Source: an uncultured Lachnospiraceae bacterium (lineage in GTDB: Bacteria > Bacillota > Clostridia > Lachnospirales > Lachnospiraceae). From it: 62,233 bases of DNA. A program made the translations under genes and the position numbers. Below the pieces are notes generated by a model, which was not told the DNA's origin, did no database searches, and saw only the letters and a program-made list of their open reading frames with translations. Where the stretch lies: assembly GCA_902775555.1 (NCBI GenBank), contig CACYMQ010000020.1, positions 1-62,233 of the forward strand, in the 5' to 3' direction. Shown here piece by piece: positions 28,778-37,071 of this stretch (position 1 is its first letter; every line of letters starts with the position of its first letter).

Positions 28778-29560
28778 TCACATTTCCATGATCTCATCCA
28801 CGGACTCGATACATGCATTCCGGAAGCCGCAGGCCTCCAGAGCTGCCACGCCGCGGATCGTGGTTCCTCCCGGGGAGCATACCTGATCCTTCAGCACACC
28901 GGGATGTTCTCCGGTCGCGATCTGCAGACCGGCAGAGCCGTGAACCATGCCGCTGACCAGACGATAGGCAGTCGCTCTCGGGATCCCGTACTTTACCGCC
29001 GCATCCGCATAGGCCTCTATGAAAAGGTCCACAAATGCAGGTCCGCAGCCCGTGATGCTCATACCGATCTTCATCAGATGCGCGGGAAGGACCTCAACGG
29101 CACCTACCGCACCCAGAAGATCCTTTGCATATGCATTGTCCTCCGGCGTCATCCCATTCTCCTCCTCAAAGAGGGTAACACCGTCCCGGATCCGGGCGGG
29201 AGTATTCGGCATGATGCACTGTACCGCGAGTTCTCCCAGGCCTGCATCCCTGAATTTCTGAAGGGAATACCCTGCTGCGATACAGATGACAGGCATCTTG
29301 GGTGCCTTCTCCAGGATCTCTCTTGCATTTTCCTGAACCTGTGCGGGCTTGCAGGCGATAACGATCATATCCACCTGCTCCAGCATGGATGCCAGGCTGT
29401 CACAGCCCGTAAGCCCGAGCTTCTCCACCTTCGCTGCAAGCTCCTCCCTGTTCGGCGTATAGGCATAAGCCAGTTCCGGAGTCAGCTTTCCACCGGCCAC
29501 AAAGCCTGAGTACAGCGCCTCTCCCATATTTCCGATACCGATAAACCCGATGCGTTTCAT
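28778..29560 (-). CDS. proC: Pyrroline-5-carboxylate reductase
   Basis: 260 residues, normal length. The Rossmann motif GFIGIGNMGEAL at the N-terminus binds NAD(P)H, and the C-terminal SITGCGPAFVDLFIEAYADAAVKYGIPR and SPGGTTIRGVAALE are ProC signatures. It catalyses the last step of proline synthesis. Lies in a same-strand run of cysteine-cluster gene, rubredoxin, proC and cls with short gaps. Confidence 0.96.
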   Translation of the reverse strand: MKRIGFIGIGNMGEALYSGFVAGGKLTPELAYAYTPNREELAAKVEKLGLTGCDSLASMLEQVDMIVIACKPAQVQENAREILEKAPKMPVICIAAGYSLQKFRDAGLGELAVQCIMPNTPARIRDGVTLFEEENGMTPEDNAYAKDLLGAVGAVEVLPAHLMKIGMSITGCGPAFVDLFIEAYADAAVKYGIPRATAYRLVSGMVHGSAGLQIATGEHPGVLKDQVCSPGGTTIRGVAALEACGFRNACIESVDEIMEM

Positions 29561-29601
29561 AGTTTTCCTTCTTTCTTCTATAGATATAATTAAATGTGCC
29601 G

Positions 29602-30213
29602 CTATTTGATCTCCTCGAAATCGATTGCTCCATGCTTGCAGACCGGACAGATGAAGTCTTCGGGAAGTGTCTCTCCTTCATAGATATATCCGCAGATCTT
29701 GCATCTCCATCCCTTGGTCTCTGTCTTCGCAGGCTTCGGCTTGATATTGCTCTGATAGTAGCTGTAGGTTGCGGAAGGATCCTGGTTCAGGACTCCCCCA
29801 TCCGTAACATCCGCGATGAACATGGTATGGGTACCGAGGTCCACCTCCTGTACGACCTTTCCGGAAATGAAGGCATTCACGCCCTTTGTGATCACATAGA
29901 TCCCGTTATTGGAGCGGTATGCATCCGGATAGTCCGCAAACTTATCCACTTCCCGTCCGGTCTGGAATCCGAAATGCCGGAATACCGCAAACTCCGCCTT
30001 CTCGGACAGGATGGAGACATTGAACTCCCCTGTCTCATGAATGATGTCATGGGTGAGATTCGCCTTGTTCACGCATATGGAAATGCGGTTCGGCGTTGTG
30101 GTCACCTGGATCGCCGTATTGATGATACAGCCGTTATCCTTGCTTCCGTCCCCTGTCTTCGCGGTCAGGACATACAGTCCGTAGCCCAGCTTGTACATAG
30201 CTTCCTTGTTCAT
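29602..30213 (-). CDS. hrb: High-molecular-weight rubredoxin (flavin reductase-rubredoxin fusion)
   Basis: 203 residues. Residues 1-150 are a flavin-reductase-like FMN-binding domain (NTAIQVTTTPNRISICVNKANLTHDII); the C-terminal 45 residues are a rubredoxin with CKICGY and CPVCKHG, four cysteines for one iron. Proteins of this design in acetogens and clostridia pass electrons from NAD(P)H to oxygen- or NO-reducing partners such as rubrerythrin or flavodiiron proteins. The second of two nearby ATGs (30213) is chosen because GGAGG lies seven bases upstream; the first is only one base from the RBS. Confidence 0.92.
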   Translation of the reverse strand: MNKEAMYKLGYGLYVLTAKTGDGSKDNGCIINTAIQVTTTPNRISICVNKANLTHDIIHETGEFNVSILSEKAEFAVFRHFGFQTGREVDKFADYPDAYRSNNGIYVITKGVNAFISGKVVQEVDLGTHTMFIADVTDGGVLNQDPSATYSYYQSNIKPKPAKTETKGWRCKICGYIYEGETLPEDFICPVCKHGAIDFEEIK

Positions 30214-30245
30214 ACGCATACCTCCTCAAAATCGCCTTCCCGAGC

Positions 30246-30944
30246 CTACCTCAGGATATGCTTCATCTCTCTTACCGCCGTTTTCAGACGTCGGTGAAAC
30301 TGAGGGAAGAAATCCTCCGGTTCATACTCCGTCACATAGAACAGTTCCAACAGAAACAGCATAAAATTCCTGATCTGCTGCGGATCCTGTGCCTCTTCCA
30401 CCTTGCGTCTGGCAAGCCCCAGGTAATTGTGCCATTTCCGGACAAATGCGGTGTGCTCTTCAATGGGTTCGATATCGATCCATTTTTGCACTTTAACCTT
30501 GCTCCGGTTCTGTTTCGTGCACTCATTTACCTGAAGAAAATACTTGAAATCCCCGTTTTTATAATAACGCCCCAGAGGAAACAGCCTGCAGATCGAAGGT
30601 CTGTAGGGATGAATGGTACAGCGGCCGTCCTGATCCAGGAAGCCGCAGCCGTGTTCCATATTCATATGAGGAAGGATCAGCCCGTCCAGAACGGATAGCC
30701 GGATCTCCTTCTCCACCATGCTTTCAAAGCTTCTTCCGGTACCGCGGGTGAGCAACCACACATCGTAGGGATCCAGTGTGATCGATGTGCCCATATCACT
30801 CCTGCAGCATTTGCTGCATCCCTGACATCCCGCGCAGTCTGCGCGGACCATATCATTCAGTTCATAAAGCCTGCCATCGGAGATCTCCTCCAGCGTTCCT
30901 TCCCGAAGCACCTGCCATCCCCCTGTTTCTTTATCATAATACAC
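30246..30944 (-). CDS. YkgJ-family cysteine-cluster protein
   Basis: 232 residues. Cysteines are arranged as CAGCQGCSKCC near 38-48, CGFLDQDGRC near 112 and CRLFPLGR, the pattern of the YkgJ/Fe-S or zinc-chelating family (PF03692-like). Members are of uncertain function, some linked to flagellar or methylation systems. First gene of the minus-strand run that continues with hrb, proC and cls. Confidence 0.85.
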   Translation of the reverse strand: MYYDKETGGWQVLREGTLEEISDGRLYELNDMVRADCAGCQGCSKCCRSDMGTSITLDPYDVWLLTRGTGRSFESMVEKEIRLSVLDGLILPHMNMEHGCGFLDQDGRCTIHPYRPSICRLFPLGRYYKNGDFKYFLQVNECTKQNRSKVKVQKWIDIEPIEEHTAFVRKWHNYLGLARRKVEEAQDPQQIRNFMLFLLELFYVTEYEPEDFFPQFHRRLKTAVREMKHILR

Positions 30945-31053
30945 AGTAATCCATTACATAGTTTACTTGATAATGATGAAATTGTAAACGAATGAAATGA
31001 AGTTTTTGTAAAAGGATTGTTTTTTTCAACTTTTTGTGATAACTTATCTTTGA

Positions 31054-31059
31054 TATGAT
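31054..31059 (+). promoter_or_regulatory. Probable -10 box of the Bax-inhibitor-1 gene
   Basis: TATGAT preceded by TGA (extended -10), 72 bases before the start codon. The -35 region (TTTTTG, 17 bases upstream) is poor. The leader that follows can form a hairpin CTGCCA/TGGCAG (31064-31069 with 31078-31083). Confidence 0.5.
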
Positions 31060-31130
31060 CAAACTGCCACTCTGATATGGCAGTCTGACGGTTTGCCGTT
31101 ATTTAATTTTACAGAAAGGATGGTTAGAAT

Positions 31131-31973
31131 ATGGCAAGTCTTTATGATCCCAATGATCCCTATCAAACAAACAACCAGGGACAGGGATATGACCCGCAGA
31201 ACATGTATCAGCAGCAAATGTACCAGCAGCAGATGAACAGAGGTGCCTTTGGTATGAACCAGCCCTCCTATGCCCCCGGGCAGCAGGGATACGGGACCGT
31301 GGCAACAGATGTGAATGATGTACTTACGAAGTCCTTCCTGTTCATGTTCCTTGCACTTCTTGTAACCGGTATCACATCTCTGGCTGTTGCACATTCCGCA
31401 GAAACAGGCGGAGCACTCGGACGGATGATCTATGGCACCCGGTACAGCTTCATCATCTTCCTTGTGATCGAGGTCGTAGTTGTTATCGCAGCAAATTTTG
31501 CCATGAAGAGCAACAAGGTCGCTCTTTCCGCAGTACTCTTCGGAGTATACTCCATCGTGAATGGTCTTACCCTTTCCGTGATCTTCCTTGTTTACGAGCT
31601 GGGTTCCATCACGCAGGTATTCTTCATCAGTGCAGGTATCTTCGGTGTTATGGCACTGCTCGGTGCAGTAACAAAGCTTGACCTGACGAAGCTCGGCGTG
31701 ATCTGTATCATCGGTCTCTTCGGTATCATCATTGCAACGATCGTAAATATGTTCATCAAGTCAGCCCGCATGGACTATGTGATCTCCATCATCGGTGTTA
31801 TCGTATTTACCGGCCTGACAGCATATGATGTACAGAAGATCAAGAAGATGGCTGCCACGAATGTAGGCTACGACCCCATCGTCCTCGGACTGTATGGTGC
31901 TCTGGAGCTCTACCTCGACTTCATCAACCTCTTCCTGTACCTCCTGCGAATCATGGGCAAGGCTAAGAACTGA
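31131..31973 (+). CDS. Bax inhibitor-1/YccA-family membrane protein
   Basis: 280 residues. A Gln/Met/Tyr-rich N-terminal tail (1-55) precedes seven hydrophobic segments (about 70-275) and the family's C-terminal pattern LGLYGALELYLDFINLFLYLLRI with its conserved Asp. BI-1 proteins are membrane channels or protease modulators; E. coli YccA inhibits FtsH, and ftsH is encoded 4 kb away here. RBS AAGGATGG ahead of the ATG. The Q-rich tail is unusual for the family. Confidence 0.92.
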   Translation: MASLYDPNDPYQTNNQGQGYDPQNMYQQQMYQQQMNRGAFGMNQPSYAPGQQGYGTVATDVNDVLTKSFLFMFLALLVTGITSLAVAHSAETGGALGRMIYGTRYSFIIFLVIEVVVVIAANFAMKSNKVALSAVLFGVYSIVNGLTLSVIFLVYELGSITQVFFISAGIFGVMALLGAVTKLDLTKLGVICIIGLFGIIIATIVNMFIKSARMDYVISIIGVIVFTGLTAYDVQKIKKMAATNVGYDPIVLGLYGALELYLDFINLFLYLLRIMGKAKN

Positions 31974-31980
31974 CGAAAAC

Positions 31981-32176
31981 AGGGTACGATTTACAGCCAA
32001 GATATACAGAAAGAGCCGACATGTGCTTGCACGATGTCGGCTCTTTCTGTATATCGAAGGCCTGCGAAGCAGGACCCGCCCCGATCATCACAGCGTTGAG
32101 TGCCGCACGGCACGACAGACACACGCAGTGTGGCTGCGCTGTGATCGACGGGGCGGGGGCTGTAAATCGTACTCCC
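31981..32176. other. Multi-branched palindromic element (about 190 bp)
   Basis: An outer pair of perfect 15-base arms, 31984-31998 and 32158-32172, encloses four further stems: a perfect 22-bp hairpin (32001-32022 with 32034-32055, 11-base loop), a short hairpin (32061-32065 with 32069-32073), and a long arm made of two 9-bp helices (32075-32083 with 32149-32157 and 32087-32095 with 32137-32145) around a 3x3 internal loop. That arm ends in two small hairpins (32100-32104 with 32109-32113; 32120-32124 with 32128-32132). The whole folds as a closed multi-way junction. It starts eight bases after the BI-1 gene. The 22-bp hairpin may end that transcript, but it has no clear U-tract. Confidence 0.8.
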
Positions 32177-32227
32177 CTTCCCCCTCCAAAGATGCTATAA
32201 TATCCCCGGCTATTTTACAATCCATGG

Positions 32228-32256
32228 TTGACACCAGAACACACGTTCGATATAAT
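32228..32256 (+). promoter_or_regulatory. Consensus sigma-A promoter of the structured leader
   Basis: TTGACA (32228-32233), exactly 17 bases, TATAAT (32251-32256). Both hexamers are perfect. The start point would be about 32262-32264, some 260 bases before the next start codon. Confidence 0.93.
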
Positions 32257-32261
32257 GATAT

Positions 32262-32500
32262 ATATCGATCATTGAAAAGATAAGGGGTTGCTTTCTAAAC
32301 ATCCTTGAATAGCGTAAAATCTTAAAGGTTATAGGCCGAAACTTAACAAAGGCCATATTTCGATATTCACTAAAAATATGTAGCCTGAATTAGATCAGGT
32401 AGAGGCATTAGGCTAGTGCCACTAAAGGACCGGAGCAGGAAAACTTCGGGAATTTACAAATATCAACCACGAGTTGGTAAATAGCCATATCCCCATCAAT
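32262..32500 (+). ncRNA. Structured leader or non-coding RNA upstream of a DUF3783 gene
   Basis: The region between the promoter and the next gene has no convincing reading frame but many helices: AAGAT/ATCTT with AAGG/CCTT at the 5' end (about 32277-32323); CATATTT with AAATATG (about 32354-32381); CCTGA with TCAGG (32385-32399); GGCATT with AGTGCC (about 32404-32420); CCGGAG with CTTCGG (about 32430-32449); and ATTTAC-CAAC pairing with GTTG-GTAAAT around a six-base bulge (about 32452-32484). No intrinsic terminator separates it from the gene, so it is a long 5' leader or a processed RNA. Its layout recalls the raiA-type RNAs of Firmicutes, but I cannot confirm the family by eye. The 3' end is uncertain. 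Confidence 0.65.
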
Positions 32501-32524
32501 CACCCATACGAAAGGAATCCCGCC

Positions 32525-32914
32525 ATGAAAGAAACACTTCTTCTCTTCGCCGTCCCGGACAAGAGCATCCGGAATGATATCCGCAACCTCCTGACTCCCA
32601 TGAAGATCCAGATCAAATATGTCGAGAAACCCATGTATAATCGAACCCTGGCCTCACTTGCCGGTCTTCAGCCCATGAAGGAGCTTCCCCTTCCCTATGA
32701 CGGCCCGGACTTCGACAGTCCGCTTCTTATCTTCGCGGGCGTACCCGACCAGAAGCTGGGACTCATCATCGATGCCCTGAAGGCCTATGACCGGTGCGAA
32801 TTCCCCCTGAAGGCCGTTATGACCGATACCAGCAGGGATTGGGCGGCCGCATATGCCTATATCCATATCCGTGCCGAGCATGAAGCCCTGCATCCTTCTT
32901 GCCCCGCAACGTGA
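32525..32914 (+). CDS. DUF3783 family protein
   Basis: 129 residues. The sequence runs LFAVPDKSIRNDIRNLLTPM, then IKYVEKPMYNRTLASLAGL, PLLIFAGVPDQKLGLIIDALK and LKAVMTDTSRDWAAAYAYIHIRAEHEA, the order of conserved blocks I associate with DUF3783, a small cytosolic family of Clostridia with no assigned role. The ATG at 32525 has AAAGGA upstream; an in-frame start at 32474 would fall inside the structured RNA and has no RBS. It is the only gene after the long structured leader, so the leader probably controls it or is released from its mRNA. Confidence 0.75.
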   Translation: MKETLLLFAVPDKSIRNDIRNLLTPMKIQIKYVEKPMYNRTLASLAGLQPMKELPLPYDGPDFDSPLLIFAGVPDQKLGLIIDALKAYDRCEFPLKAVMTDTSRDWAAAYAYIHIRAEHEALHPSCPAT

Positions 32915-32959
32915 TCTCCCTCTTCCCCCGCGACATGATCCTCCCGGGGGACATCCCCT

Positions 32960-33454
32960 CTAGTACAGGCGATGCTCCATCTGATTGTAAATCTCGAACA
33001 ATTCCAGACACGCCTCACGATCGATGCATGTCAGAAGATCCCCCATATCCTTCCTTCCGCCTGCAAGCCGGTCAAAGGCTTCGTCCCGGAAACCGATCCT
33101 TGCATTATCCTGAATGGTGCAGCCATAATACACCTTCCCAATATTTGCCCAAAGTATGGCATAGAGACACATCGGACACGGTTCGCCGGTGGTATAGAGA
33201 ACACAGCCCGAAAGGTCATAGGTCCCCAGTCGTTTCTCTGCGTCCCGTATGGCCGTGATCTCTCCGTGCGCGGTGGAATCGATATTTGCCAGCACCATAT
33301 TGTGCCCGCGCCCCACGATTTCTCCATCCTTTACGATCACACATCCGAAGGGTCCGCCGTCTTCTCTCCCGATCCCCTCCAGCGCTTCTTTGATTGCCTC
33401 CGTCATAAACGGATCCTCTGCCCTGATCTCCATTTCCTTCTTTTCCTTCTCCAT
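32960..33454 (-). CDS. Nucleoside/guanine deaminase (CDA superfamily)
   Basis: 164 residues. The zinc motifs HGEITAIRDA and EPCPMCLYAILWANI identify the cytidine/deoxycytidylate deaminase fold; the overall pattern (FGCVIVKDGEIVGRGHN, MEHRLY at the end) is closest to guanine deaminases of the GuaD type, which turn guanine into xanthine for purine salvage. TadA is an alternative but its RNA-binding residues are not evident. Start at 33454 chosen because GGAGGAGG precedes it; a frame to 33478 would bury the RBS. Confidence 0.85.
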   Translation of the reverse strand: MEKEKKEMEIRAEDPFMTEAIKEALEGIGREDGGPFGCVIVKDGEIVGRGHNMVLANIDSTAHGEITAIRDAEKRLGTYDLSGCVLYTTGEPCPMCLYAILWANIGKVYYGCTIQDNARIGFRDEAFDRLAGGRKDMGDLLTCIDREACLELFEIYNQMEHRLY

Positions 33455-33567
33455 CCTTATCCTCCTCCGAAACGGCATTTCATTCCCTCATGATCCACTA
33501 TACCAATTCCGGTTCATGTCCGCAAGCAAAGACAAAGGTCCCTGTTCCATCATATACCGGAGGTAGC

Positions 33568-33596
33568 GTGACATCTCACCCGAAACGTGATATTCT
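33568..33596 (+). promoter_or_regulatory. Promoter of the TerD-like gene
   Basis: GTGACA (33568-33573), 17 bases, TATTCT (33591-33596) with the extended element TGA. A transcript would begin near 33603, only a few bases before the first of the two tandem hairpins. Confidence 0.65.
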
Positions 33597-33609
33597 GTAT
33601 ATACTATGG

Positions 33610-33709
33610 CAGCTAGTGCCGCTTACTTCATCTTACTCTGGATCAGCGGCACCATACCGCCACACCCAGCTAGCCGGGCTTACTTCATTTTTCCTTGGAT
33701 CAGTCCGGC
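33610..33709 (+). promoter_or_regulatory. Tandem hairpin leader with covarying stems
   Basis: Two units, each starting CAGCTAG. Unit 1: stem GTGCCGCT (33616-33623) with AGCGGCAC (33645-33652). Unit 2: stem GCCGGGCT (33673-33680) with AGTCCGGC (33702-33709). Both stems are 8 bp and enclose a 21-base loop. The loops match at 17 of 21 positions, including TACTTCAT at the start and TGGATC at the end, while the stems differ at several positions and stay paired (one G-U). The units sit between promoter and RBS of the TerD-like gene. This pattern is expected of RNA (or single-strand DNA) structure under selection. Confidence 0.75.
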
Positions 33710-33737
33710 AATATTCAGGGTGATAAGGAGGAACCGC

Positions 33738-35777
33738 ATGAAACAGCTGTACAAACATCATCTCTTTCAAAGGCATCTCTTCGTATCGGATGCGGACAGT
33801 TCCCGGACAGATCAGTTTGAGACCATGTATACCCTCGCCAACCTGTTCTCTATTCAGATCACGGAGGGGGCTGATCTGCTCTCGCCGGAAATGATCCGGC
33901 TTGCATCCGGGGAACTGGGTGAAAATGTCCCGGTGCCCTTCTATCCGGGCTTTCCCGCCAGTGTAAGGGAGCTGACTTCCGACCAGCTGTTCTTCGACCA
34001 GCTGCTTCACTATGCCTCAACCTACGGTCTCGGAGACTTCTCCTCCGGGAAAAAGTCGATCTTTGATCCCGGGGTGAAACGCCCCGAATCCCAGGAACCC
34101 GGTTCTCTCCGGAAGTTCACCGTCATTCCCGAGGCTAACGCCGTGAAGCGTCTTCACTCCATCGTCTCCAACCTGCTGGCCGGAACCCGTCCGCTCTCCG
34201 AGGAACAGTTTGAACTGACAGTGAATTTTCTGAGGGATTACAATATAACCATGAAGCGTATCGCCTCCAAGGATACCGCTGTCCGCCTCACACTGGCCCT
34301 CCGTACTACGGAGTATGTATCCTTCCTCTCCATGCCGGATGTGATCCGTATGGTAGACTGGCTGAACTGCTCCGAATACGAAAACCGGAATATGAAGAAG
34401 CTGAACCTTCGGAATCAGGACCGGAAGTTCATCATTTCCGTAATGGATGAACTGTTCCGTCTCGGAAAGATGGAGCTTCGCTCCTGCTTCGAGAAGAAGA
34501 AGCTGTGGAACGGTCTGCTTCATCATATCCACTATCACGCAAAAACTCCGGAAGCCCAGGCCTTCGTCGACGCCATGCGGGGGAAGGACAACCGGTCCGT
34601 ATACTCCGACTTTGAAGCCCGGATGGCCCGGGGACATATCCGGGAAGCCGCAGATATCCTTCTTAAGGAAAAAGGCTCCGGTGCCCTGCTCCGAAACCTG
34701 GATTACCTGGTCAGCCGCTGCAGGTCCGACGAGGATATGGAGTATATCCTGAATCTGACGGACAGCAAAAATGTGATTCTTCTCTGCCAGCTTCTGATCC
34801 GGTACAGCCTGGAACCGGGGCATCCACGAACCTTCCGGTTCGTAAAGCATAACCGGCTATGGGTCCATCCGGAGAGTAAATGGGAGCAGGAGCATCGTCG
34901 ATCCGCCCTTTCCGCGGAACAGACATCCATACTCCGTGAAAAAGTCCTCTCGAATCTGAAGGCCGTCCTCGCCAACCGGCTGGGTAAGGTCTATATCGAC
35001 CCGGACATGGTACGTTATGCCCTCCCCCTGCAGGAAAGCGCTTCTCAGGGAGGCTTCGGTGTACTGACCCGCGGCACAAGGCTTCCCATCCCCGAGGGCA
35101 ACACCATCCGTGGCTTTACCTATTGGGAGAAGGTGGATGATATCGACCTCTCCGCCTTCGGTATCACAGAGGATGGACGGCAGATCGAATTCTCATGGAG
35201 GACCATGGCCTCCAAACAGTCAAAGGCCATCACCTACTCCGGAGATGTGACCAATGGATATGACGGCGGTTCCGAGTATTTTGACGTGAATCTGAAGGTG
35301 TTCAGAGAACAGTTTCCGGAGGTACGTTACATCATCTTCTGTGATAATGTATTTACCCGCCTTCCCTTCAGCCGTTGTATCTGCAGGGCCGGCTACATGC
35401 TCCGCCGGAAGCCGGATTCGGGAGAGATCTTTGAGCCGAAGACCGTGGAATCCGCTTTCCGGATCGACTGCGACAGCACCTTTGCCTATCTCTTCGGCAT
35501 CGACCTTACAAAACGGGAGTTCATTTGGCTGAACATGGCCAGAAACGGAAGCGAGACCGTCGCCGGTGAAACCGGGCTTTACTTCCTGACGGACTACTTC
35601 CGGACGACAGAGGCCATCAATCTCCATACATTCTTTGAAATGATGGCGGCAGAGATAACCGACTGCCCGGAGGATGCAGAGGTGATCGTAACCGACAAGC
35701 CGCTGATGACGAAAAAAGGCCAGACTCTGATCCGGGAATATGATTTCGACCGCATCATTGCGTTGATGAATCAGTGA
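33738..35777 (+). CDS. Protein with C-terminal TerD-like domain
   Basis: 679 residues from the ATG with AAGGAGG six bases upstream. Residues 1-430 are a mostly helical region I do not recognise. Around 440-610 the pattern changes to TRGTRLPIPEGNTIRGFTYWEK, DIDLSAFGI, ITYSGDVTNGYDGGSEYFDVNL and VRYIIFCDNVFTRLPF, matching the TerD/stress-protein fold, whose acidic loops bind calcium. TerD proteins respond to tellurite, oxidants, phage and other stress. The long N-terminal part plus TerD-like end recalls the MXAN_6230/SCO0854 type of large bacterial proteins, but that is a weak match by eye. Preceded by the tandem-hairpin leader; followed by a terminator. Confidence 0.8.
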   Translation: MKQLYKHHLFQRHLFVSDADSSRTDQFETMYTLANLFSIQITEGADLLSPEMIRLASGELGENVPVPFYPGFPASVRELTSDQLFFDQLLHYASTYGLGDFSSGKKSIFDPGVKRPESQEPGSLRKFTVIPEANAVKRLHSIVSNLLAGTRPLSEEQFELTVNFLRDYNITMKRIASKDTAVRLTLALRTTEYVSFLSMPDVIRMVDWLNCSEYENRNMKKLNLRNQDRKFIISVMDELFRLGKMELRSCFEKKKLWNGLLHHIHYHAKTPEAQAFVDAMRGKDNRSVYSDFEARMARGHIREAADILLKEKGSGALLRNLDYLVSRCRSDEDMEYILNLTDSKNVILLCQLLIRYSLEPGHPRTFRFVKHNRLWVHPESKWEQEHRRSALSAEQTSILREKVLSNLKAVLANRLGKVYIDPDMVRYALPLQESASQGGFGVLTRGTRLPIPEGNTIRGFTYWEKVDDIDLSAFGITEDGRQIEFSWRTMASKQSKAITYSGDVTNGYDGGSEYFDVNLKVFREQFPEVRYIIFCDNVFTRLPFSRCICRAGYMLRRKPDSGEIFEPKTVESAFRIDCDSTFAYLFGIDLTKREFIWLNMARNGSETVAGETGLYFLTDYFRTTEAINLHTFFEMMAAEITDCPEDAEVIVTDKPLMTKKGQTLIREYDFDRIIALMNQ

Positions 35778-35796
35778 TCACTGCATAGCAAAAGAA

Positions 35797-35832
35797 AAAA
35801 GGAAGTATCGGATCGCTCCGATACTTCCTTTT
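35797..35832. terminator. Bidirectional terminator between TerD-like gene and purine gene
   Basis: A perfect 16-bp stem (35797-35812 with 35817-35832), four-base loop, A-run before and T-run after, between convergent genes. Confidence 0.92.
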
Positions 35833-35845
35833 CCTTATATTCCGA

Positions 35846-37024
35846 TCAATGATGGAACAGTCTGATCCCCGTAAAGCACATAACGATACCGTACTTATTG
35901 CAGGTCTCGATCACATTGTCATCCCGGATGGAACCACCCGGCTGAGCGATGTAACGGACACCGCTGCGGTTTGCGCGCTCCACGTTATCCCCAAATGGGA
36001 AGAATGCATCCGATCCCAGCGTCACATCCGTATTCTTTGCCAGCCATGCCTTCCTCTCCTCGCGGGTGAAGACTGCGGGCTGCTCGGTGAAATACTTCTG
36101 CCATTCGCCGTCACCGATCACATCTTCGTAATCATCACTGATATACACATCGATGGTATTATCCCTGTCTGCCCGGCGGATATCTGCCTTGAAGGGGAGA
36201 GACAGAACCTGCGGAGACTGGCGCAGGAACCATTTGTCGGCCTTATCTCCTGCAAGACGGGTACAGTGGATCCTGGACTGCTGTCCGGCACCGATACCGA
36301 TAGCCGCACCGCCCTTTACATAGCAGACGGAATTGGACTGCGTATATTTCAGTGTGATCATGGCAATGGCCAGATCGATCTTCGCGGACTCCGGAAGCTC
36401 CTTCGCCTCTGTAACGATATTGCTGAAAAGTGCGTCATCGATCTTCAGTTCATTCCGTCCCTGTTCAAATGTAACACCATAGACATCCTTTGTCTCAATG
36501 GGTGCCGGAACATAGTCCGGATCGATCCCGATCACACAGTAGTTTCCGTTCTTCTTCTGGCGGAGCAGTTCCAGCGCTTCCTCTGTATAACCGGGAGCAA
36601 CCACACCGTCGCTGACCTCGCGCTTGATCAGACGTGCGGTATCCTTATCGCAGACATCGGAAAGCGCGATGAAGTCTCCGAAGGAGGACATACGGTCCGC
36701 ACCGCGGGCTCTTGCATATGCGGATGCCAGCGGGGATAACTCTCCCAGATCCTCAACCCAGTAGATCTTCTTCTCCATATCCGTCAGCGGAAGTCCTACA
36801 GCTGCTCCTGCCGGTGATACATGCTTGAAGCTGGTCGCCGCCGGAAGACCGGTTGCCTTCTTCAGTTCCTTTACCAGCTGCCAGCCGTTCAGGGCATCCA
36901 GCAGATTGATATATCCCGGCTTTCCGTTCACTACCGTGATGGGAAGCTCGGATCCGTCCTTCATAAATACACGGGACGGCTTCTGGTTCGGGTTACAGCC
37001 GTATTTCAGTTCCATTTCGTTCAT
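35846..37024 (-). CDS. AICAR transformylase, stand-alone
   Basis: 392 residues. It begins [17 protein letters not shown] and contains [35 protein letters not shown] and [23 protein letters not shown], the core of the formyltransferase half of PurH. It adds the formyl group to AICAR in the ninth step of purine synthesis. The N-terminal IMP cyclohydrolase (MGS-like) domain of bifunctional PurH is absent, and the gene directly upstream encodes a separate cyclohydrolase. The two form a purine operon. Confidence 0.93.
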   Translation of the reverse strand: MNEMELKYGCNPNQKPSRVFMKDGSELPITVVNGKPGYINLLDALNGWQLVKELKKATGLPAATSFKHVSPAGAAVGLPLTDMEKKIYWVEDLGELSPLASAYARARGADRMSSFGDFIALSDVCDKDTARLIKREVSDGVVAPGYTEEALELLRQKKNGNYCVIGIDPDYVPAPIETKDVYGVTFEQGRNELKIDDALFSNIVTEAKELPESAKIDLAIAMITLKYTQSNSVCYVKGGAAIGIGAGQQSRIHCTRLAGDKADKWFLRQSPQVLSLPFKADIRRADRDNTIDVYISDDYEDVIGDGEWQKYFTEQPAVFTREERKAWLAKNTDVTLGSDAFFPFGDNVERANRSGVRYIAQPGGSIRDDNVIETCNKYGIVMCFTGIRLFHH

Positions 37025-37071
37025 ATGTTCCTCTCCTTCTTCATAACAGTTCCGGGATCCCCGGCCACAGA

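Noticed and set aside
32001-32055. 22-bp hairpin as an ordinary rho-independent terminator
   Set aside because: There is no U-tract after the stem and the hairpin is enclosed by a larger palindrome, so it is described as part of that element; it may still affect termination.
32262-32500. Lysine, cobalamin or c-di-GMP riboswitch
   Set aside because: Short stretches such as GTAGAGGC or GCCACTAAAGG recall parts of these classes, but the other conserved boxes of each class are missing.
32925-32950. CCCCCG/CGGGGG inverted repeat between DUF3783 and deaminase genes
   Set aside because: Only 6 bp with a 14-base loop and no T-run; too weak to call a terminator.
33610-33709. Guanidine-II (mini-ykkC) tandem hairpins
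   Set aside because: That class also has two hairpins but with ACGR tetraloops; here the loops are 21 bases and lack that motif.
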